Counted from the first letter of the stretch, positions 17,210 through 25,793 are shown. The stretch is DNA of 64,000 nt from Paenibacillus paeoniae (GCF_003388735.1 NZ_QUBQ01000001.1:62001-126000); one strand, 5' to 3'. Numbers and translations: made by a program. The notes: generated by a model not told the origin, from the sequence alone.

Positions 17210-17989
17210 ATGGACATAACGAGTTGGACCCAAGACATGGAGCATTGGGTGGAGCAGGTAGCGGCGTATCAGCGAGATGCGGCACAGCGGCAGTCGCTTG
17301 ATATTAGAACCAAAGGACAGGATACCGACTATGTAACCGATGTCGATATCCAGTCCGAAGCCATGCTGATTAGCTTCATCCAGAAGAGGTATCCTGACCA
17401 TAGCATTTATTCGGAGGAGAAGGGACGGCTTGAGCAGGGGAGCGACTATTTGTGGGTGATCGATCCCATTGATGGGACGACCAACTTTATTCATGGTTTC
17501 CCTATGTCCTCCATCTCCATCGCTCTTCAGTATCAAGGTAGTACGGTCGTTGGCATGGTATGTGCTCCAGCGCTTAATATGACATTTTATGCTGCGAGAG
17601 GTCGCGGCGCCTACTTGAATGGCAAGCGAATACATGTCTCAGGTAGAAGCGATCTGACCAGCAGCCTGCTGGCTACCGGCTTTCCCAATGATCGTACCCG
17701 CAGCAAGCTGAACTTGCCTTACTTTAGCCGAATGAGCAGCCTGGTATCGGGCATTCGCCGGACGGGCAGCGCGGCTCTCGATCTATGCTTTGTGGCCGCT
17801 GCATGTTTGGACGGGTTTTGGGAATTTGATCTGAACAGCTGGGATATGTGTGCCGGCGCTTTGATGATCGAGGAGGCGGGCGGAGAGATTCTGCAACTGG
17901 AGGTTGGAGGTCATAACCTGCTCCTATGCAGCAATTCGCAGCTGCTGGAATCGCTGAGGACAGCGCTTCTGTCAGAGGATGACATTTAG
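17210..17989 (+). CDS. Inositol monophosphatase-family phosphatase
   Basis: A 259-residue Mg-dependent sugar or polyol phosphatase. The metal site is complete: Glu69-Glu70 in YSEEKGR, Asp85 and Asp88 in the motif DPIDGTTNFIHGFP, and Asp212 in NSWDMCAGALMIEEAGG. Family members remove phosphate from inositol phosphates, fructose-1,6-bisphosphate, histidinol phosphate or pentose phosphates. It lies 14 bp after the MBL gene. In agrocinopine catabolism of Agrobacterium, as I recall, an importer is coupled to a phosphodiesterase and a phosphatase of this family; that analogy suggests this enzyme finishes dephosphorylation of an imported phosphoester. Confidence 0.85.
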   Translation: MDITSWTQDMEHWVEQVAAYQRDAAQRQSLDIRTKGQDTDYVTDVDIQSEAMLISFIQKRYPDHSIYSEEKGRLEQGSDYLWVIDPIDGTTNFIHGFPMSSISIALQYQGSTVVGMVCAPALNMTFYAARGRGAYLNGKRIHVSGRSDLTSSLLATGFPNDRTRSKLNLPYFSRMSSLVSGIRRTGSAALDLCFVAAACLDGFWEFDLNSWDMCAGALMIEEAGGEILQLEVGGHNLLLCSNSQLLESLRTALLSEDDI

Positions 17990-18009
17990 AGGGATGGAGG
18001 GTATCGGCA

Positions 18010-18729
18010 TTGGCGAGCTATTTGCACATTAAACAAGAAATTGAAAAAATGATAGATAATCGGCTGTGGAAGATCGGACAAAGACTCCCTGCTGAATATG
18101 AGCTGGCCAAATACTTCAACGTGAGCCGAGAAACGCTGCGTGCGGCAATCAAGCTGTTGGAACAGGAGGGCAAGCTGTTCGTTAAGCATGGCAGCGGTAC
18201 GTTTGTCATCAAGCCGTTGCCGACAATTCCGAGTCGTCTGGAGATGCTGCAGAGCACAGGTACGATGATCAAGCTCGCCGGACTGACCGAGGATGAGAGC
18301 AAGGAAGAAATCGGAGAGGTTGCTTGCACGCGGGAATGGGCGGCGGCGCTTCATATTGCTGAAGGAGATCCGGTGGTGAAGATTGAGCGTGTTCGCTATG
18401 CGGACGGGGAAGCGGTGGCGTATTCCATCAATATTATTCCGAAAGAGCTTGTCGGCGATTTGTTTGAACGAATGGATTTCACGGGATCGCTGTTTAGCTT
18501 TCTGGAGGATTCCTGCAAAATTCATATCGCCAGAGCGGATACCGAGATGGTCGTCCCTCTTAAGCAGGATAGATGTGTACAGCGGCTGCAAGTTGATAAG
18601 GAAGAGGAGACGCCGATTCTTCTTATGAAGCAGCTTCATTATAATGAGCAAAACAAGGAAGTTTTGTATTCCTACGATTATTTGCGCAATGATATTTTTC
18701 AGTTTTGGGTACGAAGGGAACGGAAGTAG
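18010..18729 (+). CDS. GntR-family regulator with UTRA ligand-binding domain (HutC subfamily)
   Basis: A 239-residue regulator. The winged helix (about 1-75) shows LPAEYELAKYFNVSRETLRAAI and a wing LFVKHGSGTFV. The UTRA domain (about 95-235) has VVKIERVRYADGEAVAYSINIIPKEL. HutC-type members sense a pathway metabolite, often a phosphorylated sugar or related acid. GGAGGG precedes the TTG start. It closes the operon begun at 13329 and probably binds the double GTnTAGAC site at 13290-13305. Confidence 0.88.
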   Translation: MASYLHIKQEIEKMIDNRLWKIGQRLPAEYELAKYFNVSRETLRAAIKLLEQEGKLFVKHGSGTFVIKPLPTIPSRLEMLQSTGTMIKLAGLTEDESKEEIGEVACTREWAAALHIAEGDPVVKIERVRYADGEAVAYSINIIPKELVGDLFERMDFTGSLFSFLEDSCKIHIARADTEMVVPLKQDRCVQRLQVDKEEETPILLMKQLHYNEQNKEVLYSYDYLRNDIFQFWVRRERK

Positions 18730-18807
18730 CCTCCCGAGGCACAGCCAGGGGCAGAAGTCAGCTGCTTACTGTCTGTACTTTCTTTTATATACAAATGCAG
18801 TCCCGCA

Positions 18808-18842
18808 GTCCGTTAGAGATCTGTTCTAACGGGCTTTTTTGC
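18808..18842 (+). terminator. Terminator of the ABC/MBL/IMPase operon
   Basis: GTCCGTTAGA pairs with TCTAACGGGC (one G-T pair) around a 7-nt loop and is followed by six T. Confidence 0.85.
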
Positions 18843-18971
18843 TGCTGAATTCTACGTCATACTGTCTCATTTGAAATATAGGTAGATTGTAATAAATGAA
18901 TTGAAAATCAAATAAAAATGATGAAAATACAATGGATTCGTTATGTAAGATCGCTAACTAATCCTGTAAAC

Positions 18972-19034
18972 TATAATTCGCTAGGCAAAAACTCGCTTAG
19001 TCCAGATCATTTGATCTGAAAATGATAGATTAGA
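18972..19034 (+). promoter_or_regulatory. Leader region of the MFS exporter: -10 and palindrome
   Basis: The AT-rich gap 18843-19046 holds a perfect -10 TATAAT at 18972-18977 without a clear -35. It also holds the palindrome CAGATC-attt-GATCTG (19003-19018) and the 16-mer AAAATGATAGATTAGA (19019-19034), which recurs before the GNAT gene at 21035. These could be operator sites; the regulator is unknown. Confidence 0.4.
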
Positions 19035-19046
19035 GGTGCAGTCAGA

Positions 19047-20273
19047 ATGAACAGAAAAGCAGCTTCAGCCTCACAGAGTACCGGGATGGTTGCTACCATC
19101 AACCGTCTCCCATGGGGAGCATTACTTGCACTGGCAATGGCGGGATTTATCTGTATCCTGACCGAAACGCTTCCCGCTGGCCTATTGCCTCAGATTAGCG
19201 CCGAGCTTGGCGTGTCGGAAGCTTTTGCCGGCCAACTCGTCACTTTATATGCTCTTGGCTCGACCTTGGCAGCCATACCGTTAATTACGGCTACACGCGG
19301 TTGGCGAAGACGACCATTATTGCTGTTGTGCTTGCTTGTTTTTCTTGTATTCAACACCCTCACCAGTTTATCTTCCAACTATATTCTGACGTTGGTTGCC
19401 CGTTTCTTTGCTGGGGTGGCAGGCGGTGTTGTATGGGGAATAACTGCAGGATATGCACGCCGCATGGTGCATGAATCCCTGAAGGGGCGTGCGCTCGCAG
19501 TCGCGATGATTGGCGCCCCGCTCGGACTTCTACTAGGCGTCCCGCTTGGAACATTTGTTGGAGGGATCGTTGGATGGAGGCTTGTTTTTGGAATCCTGTC
19601 TCTATTGGCGCTTCCACTTATCCTTTGGGTGCTGAAGGCGGTTCCGGATTTTCCGGGGCAGGCTGCAGAAAAACGGCTTTCACTTGTTAAAGTTTTCATG
19701 ATGCCTGGAGTACGCTCAGTTCTATTTGTCGTCTTGCTTTGGGTGCTTGCGCATAACGTTCTCTATACCTATATTGCGCCGTTCCTTGCGCAGGCAGGAC
19801 TTTCCGATCGAGTGGACTTGATCCTGCTCGTATTCGGAATGGCTTCCTTCATTGGAATTTGGGGAATTGGCATGTTAATTGATCGTTGGTTGCGGGGGCT
19901 CACATTAGCTAGCCTAGCCGGCTTCGCTGTAGTATCTGTACTGCTGGGGATCGGCAGTGATCAACCTGTAGTGATCTATCTGAGCGTTGCGTTGTGGGGG
20001 CTGACGTTCGGGGGAGCCGGCACGCTGTTGCAAACAGCGATTGCTGAAACCGCTGGTGAAAATGCGGATGTAGCCCAGTCGATGCTAGTAACGGGCTGGA
20101 ATCTGGCTATCGGCTGCGGCAGTATAGTCGGAGGCATTCTCCTGGGAACATTAGGTATCGGGAACTTCCCGTGGATATTGCTTTTGCTGCTTATACTTGC
20201 TCTAGTCGTTACAGCGCGAGCCAAAGAACATGGTTTCGTACCGCGAAGCAATAGGGAGATGAAATCTAAATAA
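19047..20273 (+). CDS. MFS transporter, DHA1 family (AraJ/YdhP-like exporter)
   Basis: A 408-residue, 12-helix major facilitator protein. The N-terminal half has the DHA1 pattern ITETLPAGLLPQISAELGVS-like opening (here TETLPAGLLPQISAELGVSE), the loop 2-3 basic segment TRGWRRRPLLL, and motif C-like GAPLGLLLGVPLGTFVGGIVGWR. Related proteins export sugars, nucleosides, arabinose or drugs by proton exchange. The gene is monocistronic between terminators. An Lrp/AsnC regulator lies convergently downstream. Confidence 0.85.
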   Translation: MNRKAASASQSTGMVATINRLPWGALLALAMAGFICILTETLPAGLLPQISAELGVSEAFAGQLVTLYALGSTLAAIPLITATRGWRRRPLLLLCLLVFLVFNTLTSLSSNYILTLVARFFAGVAGGVVWGITAGYARRMVHESLKGRALAVAMIGAPLGLLLGVPLGTFVGGIVGWRLVFGILSLLALPLILWVLKAVPDFPGQAAEKRLSLVKVFMMPGVRSVLFVVLLWVLAHNVLYTYIAPFLAQAGLSDRVDLILLVFGMASFIGIWGIGMLIDRWLRGLTLASLAGFAVVSVLLGIGSDQPVVIYLSVALWGLTFGGAGTLLQTAIAETAGENADVAQSMLVTGWNLAIGCGSIVGGILLGTLGIGNFPWILLLLLILALVVTARAKEHGFVPRSNREMKSK

Positions 20274-20286
20274 AGGACAATACAAG

Positions 20287-20314
20287 AAATCCGGTTTGTG
20301 TGCCGGATTTTTTG
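20287..20314 (+). terminator. Terminator after the DHA1 exporter
   Basis: AATCCGG (20288-20294) and CCGGATT (20303-20309) with an 8-nt loop and a T-rich tail. It lies between two convergent genes and may serve both. Confidence 0.8.
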
Positions 20315-20327
20315 TCGTATTTGCCTG

Positions 20328-20783
20328 TTAATTCAAATTGGCGAGTCTGCTGACCTCTTCAGAAATAAAAAACTTATGATCAATAGGCGAAGACATCACA
20401 ATTAAAACGGTATACGTCCCGTATTTATTACACTTGTTTGTAAATGTTTCAATGGATTGTATCGAATCGGTAACGATTTTTAACATGTAATTATATTCTC
20501 CGCTTATACGATGACACTCCACCACTTCCGGAGAGGAGCGGCAGAAATCAAGAAAAGCATCGCAATCCCTGGTATGAAACAGCGTATAGGCTGCGGCTTG
20601 CTTTCCAATTTTTTCGGGAGATACGATGGTACGATATTGTTCGATGACTCCTTTTTCCTCCATCCGCTTTACTCTTTCCGTTACAGCCGGTTGGGACAGG
20701 CCGACTTGCTTGCCAAGCTCTGTCATGGAAATTCGCGCTTGATGCTGAAGATGGTACAAGATGTTTTGATCGATTTGATCCAT
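20328..20783 (-). CDS. Lrp/AsnC-family transcriptional regulator
   Basis: A 151-residue protein of standard family length. The N-terminal helix-turn-helix (about 1-55) has DQIDQNILYHLQHQARISMTELGK and LSQPAVTERVKRMEEKGVI. The C-terminal RAM/ligand-binding domain (65-145) has VVECHRISGEYNYMLKIVT, the usual effector and octamer interface. Such regulators control amino-acid metabolism or export. The convergent MFS gene and the divergent GNAT gene at 21035 are the nearest possible targets. Confidence 0.9.
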   Translation of the reverse strand: MDQIDQNILYHLQHQARISMTELGKQVGLSQPAVTERVKRMEEKGVIEQYRTIVSPEKIGKQAAAYTLFHTRDCDAFLDFCRSSPEVVECHRISGEYNYMLKIVTDSIQSIETFTNKCNKYGTYTVLIVMSSPIDHKFFISEEVSRLANLN

Positions 20784-21034
20784 TGAATGCAGCTCTCCTT
20801 TAAAATTAAGGTTAAATGGATTAAGGGTATGATTTTCATTGGCTAGTTAGCTTTATTTTGAAAAAGTTTATGGTATTTCGATGAAATTCATTATGATTAT
20901 AAATAGTATACCTTAGAGTAAGCAACAGCATGAAAGAAGTTATTCGTCTTCTGTTGCAAAGATAAAATGATAGATTAGAACTAATGTGCTCGCAGCGATG
21001 GGCAAATCTTTCACGTATGAAGGGGTATTGAATT

Positions 21035-21538
21035 ATGGAGCTTGCTTTTAACAGGATCGAAACCGACCAACAGTTTAAAGAAGTGGCCGACATGGCTTCG
21101 GAGATATGGAATGAATATTATTTGAGCCTGATATCGCAAGAGCAAATCGACTATATGCTGGACAAATTTCAATCAGTTGCTGCTATTGCTGATCAAATCA
21201 TTCATCAGGGGTACCAATATTACTTTGTTACGGCGAATGAGGAAAACGTTGGCTATATAGCGGTGCAATTGCAACAGGACAAGCTGTTTTTGAGCAAATT
21301 TTATATGTTGAAGCAGCATCGCGGTAAAGGTTATGCCAATCATGCGATGGATTATATAATCGGACTGGGCAAGGAACACGGCTTAAAGAGTCTATGTCTT
21401 ACCGTAAATAAAGGGAATGAAGGTTCCGTTGCGGTGTACAAGAAGAAGGGATTTATTATTGCGCGGGAGGAAATTGCCTCAATCGGACAAGGCTATGTAA
21501 TGGATGACTTTATTATGGAAAAAGCGATTTTATCTTAA
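21035..21538 (+). CDS. GNAT-family N-acetyltransferase
   Basis: A 167-residue acetyltransferase. The acetyl-CoA site is YMLKQHRGKGYANHAMDYI (R-G-K-G-Y-A at about residues 93-98). The C-terminal pattern LCLTVNKGNEGSVAVYKKKGF (NxxAxxxYxKxGF type) is intact. ISQEQIDYMLDKFQS near residue 30 is common in GNATs close to the putrescine/diamine or peptide acetyltransferase group, but the substrate cannot be assigned. GAAGGGG precedes the ATG, and the gene ends in its own terminator. Confidence 0.88.
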   Translation: MELAFNRIETDQQFKEVADMASEIWNEYYLSLISQEQIDYMLDKFQSVAAIADQIIHQGYQYYFVTANEENVGYIAVQLQQDKLFLSKFYMLKQHRGKGYANHAMDYIIGLGKEHGLKSLCLTVNKGNEGSVAVYKKKGFIIAREEIASIGQGYVMDDFIMEKAILS

Positions 21539-21577
21539 TGACTAAATGAAGAATCTAATCGATCGAATATATGAATC

Positions 21578-21614
21578 AGGCTTGTCTCATAGTTGAGAAC
21601 AAGCCTTTTTTTAT
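21578..21614 (+). terminator. Terminator after the GNAT gene
   Basis: AGGCTTGT-CTCA pairs with TGAG-ACAAGCCT around a short loop, followed by seven T. The rest of the gap to 21737 shows nothing recognisable. Confidence 0.85.
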
Positions 21615-21737
21615 TGCTCATCGCGACCATTCAACATAGTCAGCAAGGCTGTTGTTTTATCGGTTTAGTTCCCATCACAAGAGTCCCATTTGATTATTTG
21701 AAAAAACGGATGCTAAAAAGAGGCAGTGAAAAGCGGC

Positions 21738-21810
21738 TTGACGAACGATAAATTCCAAGCTACTATTAAGCAGTCATTTACTAAGTTAGTAAATTAGTAA
21801 TTTAGTAAAT
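21738..21810 (+). promoter_or_regulatory. Promoter and iterated TTAGTAAA operator of the MoxR/VWA cassette
   Basis: TTGACG (21738-21743), a 17-bp spacer and TACTAT (21761-21766) form a good sigma-A promoter. Immediately downstream is a perfect 19-bp palindrome ATTTACTAAGTTAGTAAAT (21776-21794), then two more TTAGTAA/TTTAGTAAAT half-sites up to 21810. A repressor bound here would cover the transcription start. The motif recurs before the gene at 26284. Confidence 0.6.
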
Positions 21811-21850
21811 ATTAAATGCATCAAATCGGAAAAAGAAATGAGGGAATTAG

Positions 21851-22329
21851 ATGGAAATACCCACAACGTTCATGCATAAGCCTGTTGTTGTGTCGGAAAA
21901 TGATGAGATGGTGGACGGCCGATTGACCGGAAACACGGATGCGAGAGGTCTTTCTTTGGGGTTAGCTCAATGGAACGATAGAGGGAAAATCGATATTTCG
22001 GCCAAGGTTTGGAGATATACGGGAGAGGAATGGTCAAGACAGTCGGAAGAGCTGCCACTCCATCGCGTTCTTGATTTGTCCATTTGATCTGTCGGACCCT
22101 CGTACATTTTCAGGAAGCTTATCGACATGAGCATTTGTATGATTCAGAGCAGCCGGTTATTGACCGTATTGCCCTTCAAGGGGATGCGATGTCTGTGGCG
22201 ATAGCTGCGGACAATGAGAGAATTCATGAAGACATTAAGCTGTTCAGCCAGACTCTTAGCGATGATGCTGAAATAATCGGCGAACGTCTGCGCACCTTAA
22301 CAACGATATTACAGGATATGGGGTATTAA
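21851..22329 (+). pseudogene. Frameshifted copy of the domain-of-unknown-function gene at 26284
   Basis: Codons 1-78 (to TGA at 22085-22087) and a second frame from 22084 together match the intact 159-residue paralogue at 26284-26763 almost throughout, for example PTTFMHKPVVVSEN and LQGDAMSVAIAADNERI. Comparison places a single-base deletion just after the ATT codon at 22081-22083 (TCC ATT TGA against TCC ATT CTG). The downstream frame begins TTG overlapping the TGA, so a coupled two-piece product is conceivable. The family may be the one labelled DUF6530 (from memory). It is the first gene behind the palindromic operator. Confidence 0.75.
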
Positions 22330-22330
22330 C

Positions 22331-23527
22331 ATGTTTGCCAATCGTTATGTTCGAACTATTATTTTTTCCCGAGTGCTATTGCAATTGGGCATTTGGATCC
22401 GGAATTATTCCGTCCTTTTATTTGTTACCGAATTGACGAATAATAATCCGGTTTATGTATCACTGATTTCGGTCGCGGAATTTTCCCCGATCTTTATATT
22501 CGGCTTGATTGGCGGGACCTTTGCCGACCGATGGCGGCCGAAGCGGACCATGGTACGGAGCGATCTGCTGTCTTCCTTGTCTGTTATCGCTGTACTTCTC
22601 GCCGTCATGAATGGGGGATGGATTGCACTGCTTATCGGCTCCTTTATTTCCGCCAGTTTGTCGCAATTTTCTCAGCCTTCGGCCATGAAGCTGTACAAAC
22701 GACATGTGCCCGTTGAACAATTGCAGGGCGTAATGGCGATGTCCCAAACGGTTGTGGCTCTCTTTACGGTTTTGGGTCCGGTTATCGGTACGTTTATTTT
22801 CATTCAATTTGGCATTAACGTATCTCTGATCCTTACGGCAGTCCTATTTCTGGGGTCCTCGCTTATTCTATCCTCGCTTCCACGCGATGGAGAGGAGACA
22901 AGATCCGTCGATTCAGGAGGGTTCATGAAGGAATTGACGGCCGGACTTCGGTATATCGGGTCCAATCAATCTTTAAGGACGCTATGCCTGACTTTCGCTG
23001 CTGTCGGATTGGCTTCCGGTCTGACACAGCCGCTTCAGATCTTCCTTGTCATTGAGAAGCTGGGACAGGATAAACAGTTCCTGCAGTGGCTGGTCATGGC
23101 CAATGGGGCGGCGATGCTGGTGGGCGGAGCGCTCATTATGGGAATCGCCAAAAAAGTGAAGCCTCAAGTATTGCTTATGGTTGGCTTGCTCATTTCGGCT
23201 ATTTGTACAATAGGGATCGGTGCGTCAACGACAATCTGGCTGACCATTGTTCTACTGGTCATTAGCGGTTTGGTGTATCCATGTATTCAAGGCGGAATCC
23301 AAACGCTGCTTGTACGGAACACAGAAGGGTCCTTTATTGGCCGAGTATCCGGCGCGATCATGCCTGTGTTTATGGGGATGATGGTTACGGGTATGTTCAT
23401 TACCGGCTATCTGAAAGAGTCTCTTTCCCTTCTGACGGTCTATGTTGTGAGCGGTGCTTTAACGATTGTCGGTGCGACGTTGCTGCTTCCTCTTGTCATG
23501 GTGAAAAGAAGAAAAGCGGAGCAATAG
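22331..23527 (+). CDS. MFS transporter, DHA3-type (MFS_3-like)
   Basis: A 398-residue protein with about 12 hydrophobic helices. The loop between helices 2 and 3 reads GGTFADRWRPKRTMVRSDLLSS, the GxxADRxxRKRxxxxxD signature of the DHA3 macrolide-efflux-like group. It starts one base after the stop of the frameshifted gene, so translation is probably coupled to it, and the MoxR gene follows 12 bp after its stop. The substrate is unknown. Its place in a MoxR/VWA operon is unusual for an efflux pump. Confidence 0.85.
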   Translation: MFANRYVRTIIFSRVLLQLGIWIRNYSVLLFVTELTNNNPVYVSLISVAEFSPIFIFGLIGGTFADRWRPKRTMVRSDLLSSLSVIAVLLAVMNGGWIALLIGSFISASLSQFSQPSAMKLYKRHVPVEQLQGVMAMSQTVVALFTVLGPVIGTFIFIQFGINVSLILTAVLFLGSSLILSSLPRDGEETRSVDSGGFMKELTAGLRYIGSNQSLRTLCLTFAAVGLASGLTQPLQIFLVIEKLGQDKQFLQWLVMANGAAMLVGGALIMGIAKKVKPQVLLMVGLLISAICTIGIGASTTIWLTIVLLVISGLVYPCIQGGIQTLLVRNTEGSFIGRVSGAIMPVFMGMMVTGMFITGYLKESLSLLTVYVVSGALTIVGATLLLPLVMVKRRKAEQ

Positions 23528-23539
23528 GAGGGGAATGGA

Positions 23540-24658
23540 ATGACTGAATTTGAACTTCATCCTTTGTCACCGGAGAGACAACTGAGTGAAGCAGAGCAAC
23601 AGCTTGTTTGGAAAAAGCCTATATCTCATAAAGAAAGCCACGAAGAACGGCGCGTTAGCAATGAAATAAAACGCAATTGGAATCGCGGGGAAATGAGAAT
23701 TGCCAACATTTTGTTGGAAGGTGATGCAGGCTCTGGTAAAACGCAGCTAGCCAAAGCGTTATCGGCTAATTTCGGATTGCCCTATACGAAAGTAACCTGT
23801 TTTGCGGATATGGATAAATCGGATATTATCGGCGCCATTTTGCCTGTAATTTCTACTGAGCGATTGGAGAAGCTGGAGCTTGCGGACCAGGCTGCTTTGA
23901 AAGCTCTATATGGAAGTGATCGTTTCCAAGGTGCAACTGAAATTGTGAGGGATGCATTAGGAATTACAGAGGAACAAGCAGCCTTAAAAATGAAGCAATT
24001 GCTGAGGCTTGCGTCGGAGAATAGCGATGGCGAAGCGGTAGAGTATCGATTTTACCCATCGGAGATCGTCAGAGCTTATCAAAACGGTTATTTATTGGAA
24101 ATCCAGGAGCCAAACGTGATTCGTGACGCTGCCGTACTGATGGCGTTGAATTCTGCTTTGGAGCTGGATGGCAGCATCAATCTTCCCACTGAAATGATAC
24201 GCAGACATCCGGATTTCATAGCCGTTATTACAGCAAATCGAAGCTATACAGGGGCCAGGCCGCTTAACGAAGCGCTGCGTGATCGGGTTCAGCATTCGGA
24301 GAAGATGGATCTGCCGACCAAGGAAATGATGATGGAGCGTGCGATGTCCAAGACGGGTTTTTGGGATGAATCGGTATTGAGCCTATTAGCAGACAGCATA
24401 ATCATTATGGACAAAGCAGCCCGAGCTAATGCGATCAAAGGCGTCGCTGGAATGCGCTCACTTTTTTACTGGGCCGATGCGGTTGCCGGAGGGGCTTCCG
24501 CCAAAGAATCTCTCTATTATAAGGTCATCTACAAAATGACAACCGATCCAGAGGAAATCATAATATTGGAGGAAGCCCTCGAAAAGCATGGTTTAATAGC
24601 GGCTTTAGAGAATGCGACGAGTGTAGTAAAAAAAAACGAAAAAGTAACGATGCCATAG
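23540..24658 (+). CDS. MoxR-like AAA+ ATPase
   Basis: A 372-residue AAA+ ATPase of the MoxR/CobS type. Walker A is GDAGSGKT at residues 61-68. The Walker B position reads NGYLLEIQEPNV. Sensor 1 is FIAVITANRSY and the arginine finger region is ALRDRVQHSEKMDLP. MoxR proteins work with a VWA-domain partner to remodel or metallate target proteins, and a VWA gene follows directly. AGGAGGGG precedes the ATG. The 3' end contains nine A residues (24628-24636); the codons AAA AAC preceded by A form a heptamer suited to -1 frameshifting into the VWA frame. The cellular target is unknown. Confidence 0.88.
   Translation: MTEFELHPLSPERQLSEAEQQLVWKKPISHKESHEERRVSNEIKRNWNRGEMRIANILLEGDAGSGKTQLAKALSANFGLPYTKVTCFADMDKSDIIGAILPVISTERLEKLELADQAALKALYGSDRFQGATEIVRDALGITEEQAALKMKQLLRLASENSDGEAVEYRFYPSEIVRAYQNGYLLEIQEPNVIRDAAVLMALNSALELDGSINLPTEMIRRHPDFIAVITANRSYTGARPLNEALRDRVQHSEKMDLPTKEMMMERAMSKTGFWDESVLSLLADSIIIMDKAARANAIKGVAGMRSLFYWADAVAGGASAKESLYYKVIYKMTTDPEEIIILEEALEKHGLIAALENATSVVKKNEKVTMP
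24628..24637 (+). other. Candidate -1 frameshift (slippery) site at the MoxR/VWA junction
   Basis: Nine A then C. In the MoxR frame the heptamer 24631-24637 reads A AAA AAC, a canonical X XXY YYZ slippery sequence. Slipping back one base enters a frame that has been open since 24523 and continues into the VWA domain. No strong stimulatory pseudoknot or upstream Shine-Dalgarno was seen; a weak GACGT/ACGTC stem lies about 30 nt downstream. Confidence 0.5.
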
Positions 24659-24711
24659 AAATCAAGACGTGGGGAGATATAGACGTCGCTGATTTAAACC
24701 ATGACAAAAGC

Positions 24712-25755
24712 GTGGACGAAGAGGGGATCGTACTAAAACAGTCTGCCGATAGTGAAAAAAGCTCTTCTCTTGTATCTGATGATTCCACCCATATGGAACG
24801 TTCGGATGGAGGCGAGGACGGTTCTCCCCACTATCATCAGGCGAATCCCGAGTCTTTGTCAGAGGATGCAAGGCAAAAAGAGCGTGAATTCCGTAAAAAG
24901 CTGAATCGCAACGCAAGGGAAGTTGTATCTGACACAATTCACGAGAAAGTAAGGCTTATCGTTCATCGGCCTGATTATGATCAACAAAATCAGCAGGACT
25001 ATGTCCGGCTAAGTAAGGGACTTATACCGATTGTACAGGGTATGGCCAGAGGGACTCTTCCGCTACTGAAACATGAGACGTCTTCTGAATTCGAGAGGAA
25101 TCGTTATTATGGCAGCAAATTTCAAGCAGACAGCATTGCATACAGGGATTACCGATTTTTTGCCAAAAAACGTCCTCCAACCGACTCTCCTACCCTGGTG
25201 GTTGGTCTTAGAGTGGATGAATCCGCATCGATGTCCGCTTCTGGAAGATTAGAGGCAGCCAAACGAGCTGTAATCGCGGTTTATGAATTTTGTCAGCTTT
25301 GTCATATTCCCATACTAATCTACGGCGATACGGCGGATGTCTCCAAGATGGAGCAGATGTCGATCTACGCATATGCCGATTTTGATAAAATAGGTGTCAA
25401 TGATCGCTTCAGGCTGATGAGGATTCAAGCAAGAAGCAATAATCGCGACGGCATGGCTCTTAAAATTATGGCGGAACGATTAGTTCATGCACCGCAACAG
25501 ACTAAGCTGTTGATTAGCATCAGTGATGGACAGCCGAAGGCAATGGACGATTACACGGGAAGTTATGCCATTCAAGACATGCAGCGAACAATAGAGGAAT
25601 ACGAACGGAAAGGGATTACCTTTCTTGCATCCGCTATCGGTCAAGACAAAGACGTCATCAGTGAAATCTATGGTCATGAGAAATTTTTGGATATTACTAA
25701 TTTGAAAGAGCTTCCTGCAAAATTGGTTCGAATAATCGCCCGGTATTTAATATGA
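24712..25755 (+). CDS. VWA-domain protein (CobT/NorD-like MoxR partner), start uncertain
   Basis: The frame contains an acidic, low-complexity N-terminal tail, a helical region, and a von Willebrand A domain from about residue 155. The MIDAS motif is DESAS (Asp169-Ser171-Ser173), with a later ISDGQPKAMDDY segment like CobT/NorD proteins. GTG at 24712 is the first standard start in the frame but has no ribosome binding site. The frame is open upstream to 24523 with no ATG, GTG or TTG, overlapping the end of the MoxR gene. The protein may therefore be made as a frameshift fusion with MoxR, or one base may be wrong in the A run. VWA partners bind metal and dock the MoxR hexamer onto its substrate. 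Confidence 0.8.
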   Translation: MDEEGIVLKQSADSEKSSSLVSDDSTHMERSDGGEDGSPHYHQANPESLSEDARQKEREFRKKLNRNAREVVSDTIHEKVRLIVHRPDYDQQNQQDYVRLSKGLIPIVQGMARGTLPLLKHETSSEFERNRYYGSKFQADSIAYRDYRFFAKKRPPTDSPTLVVGLRVDESASMSASGRLEAAKRAVIAVYEFCQLCHIPILIYGDTADVSKMEQMSIYAYADFDKIGVNDRFRLMRIQARSNNRDGMALKIMAERLVHAPQQTKLLISISDGQPKAMDDYTGSYAIQDMQRTIEEYERKGITFLASAIGQDKDVISEIYGHEKFLDITNLKELPAKLVRIIARYLI

Positions 25756-25793
25756 TCTTAACTATTCATTAATGAGGATGGGGAGGAAAAGAT

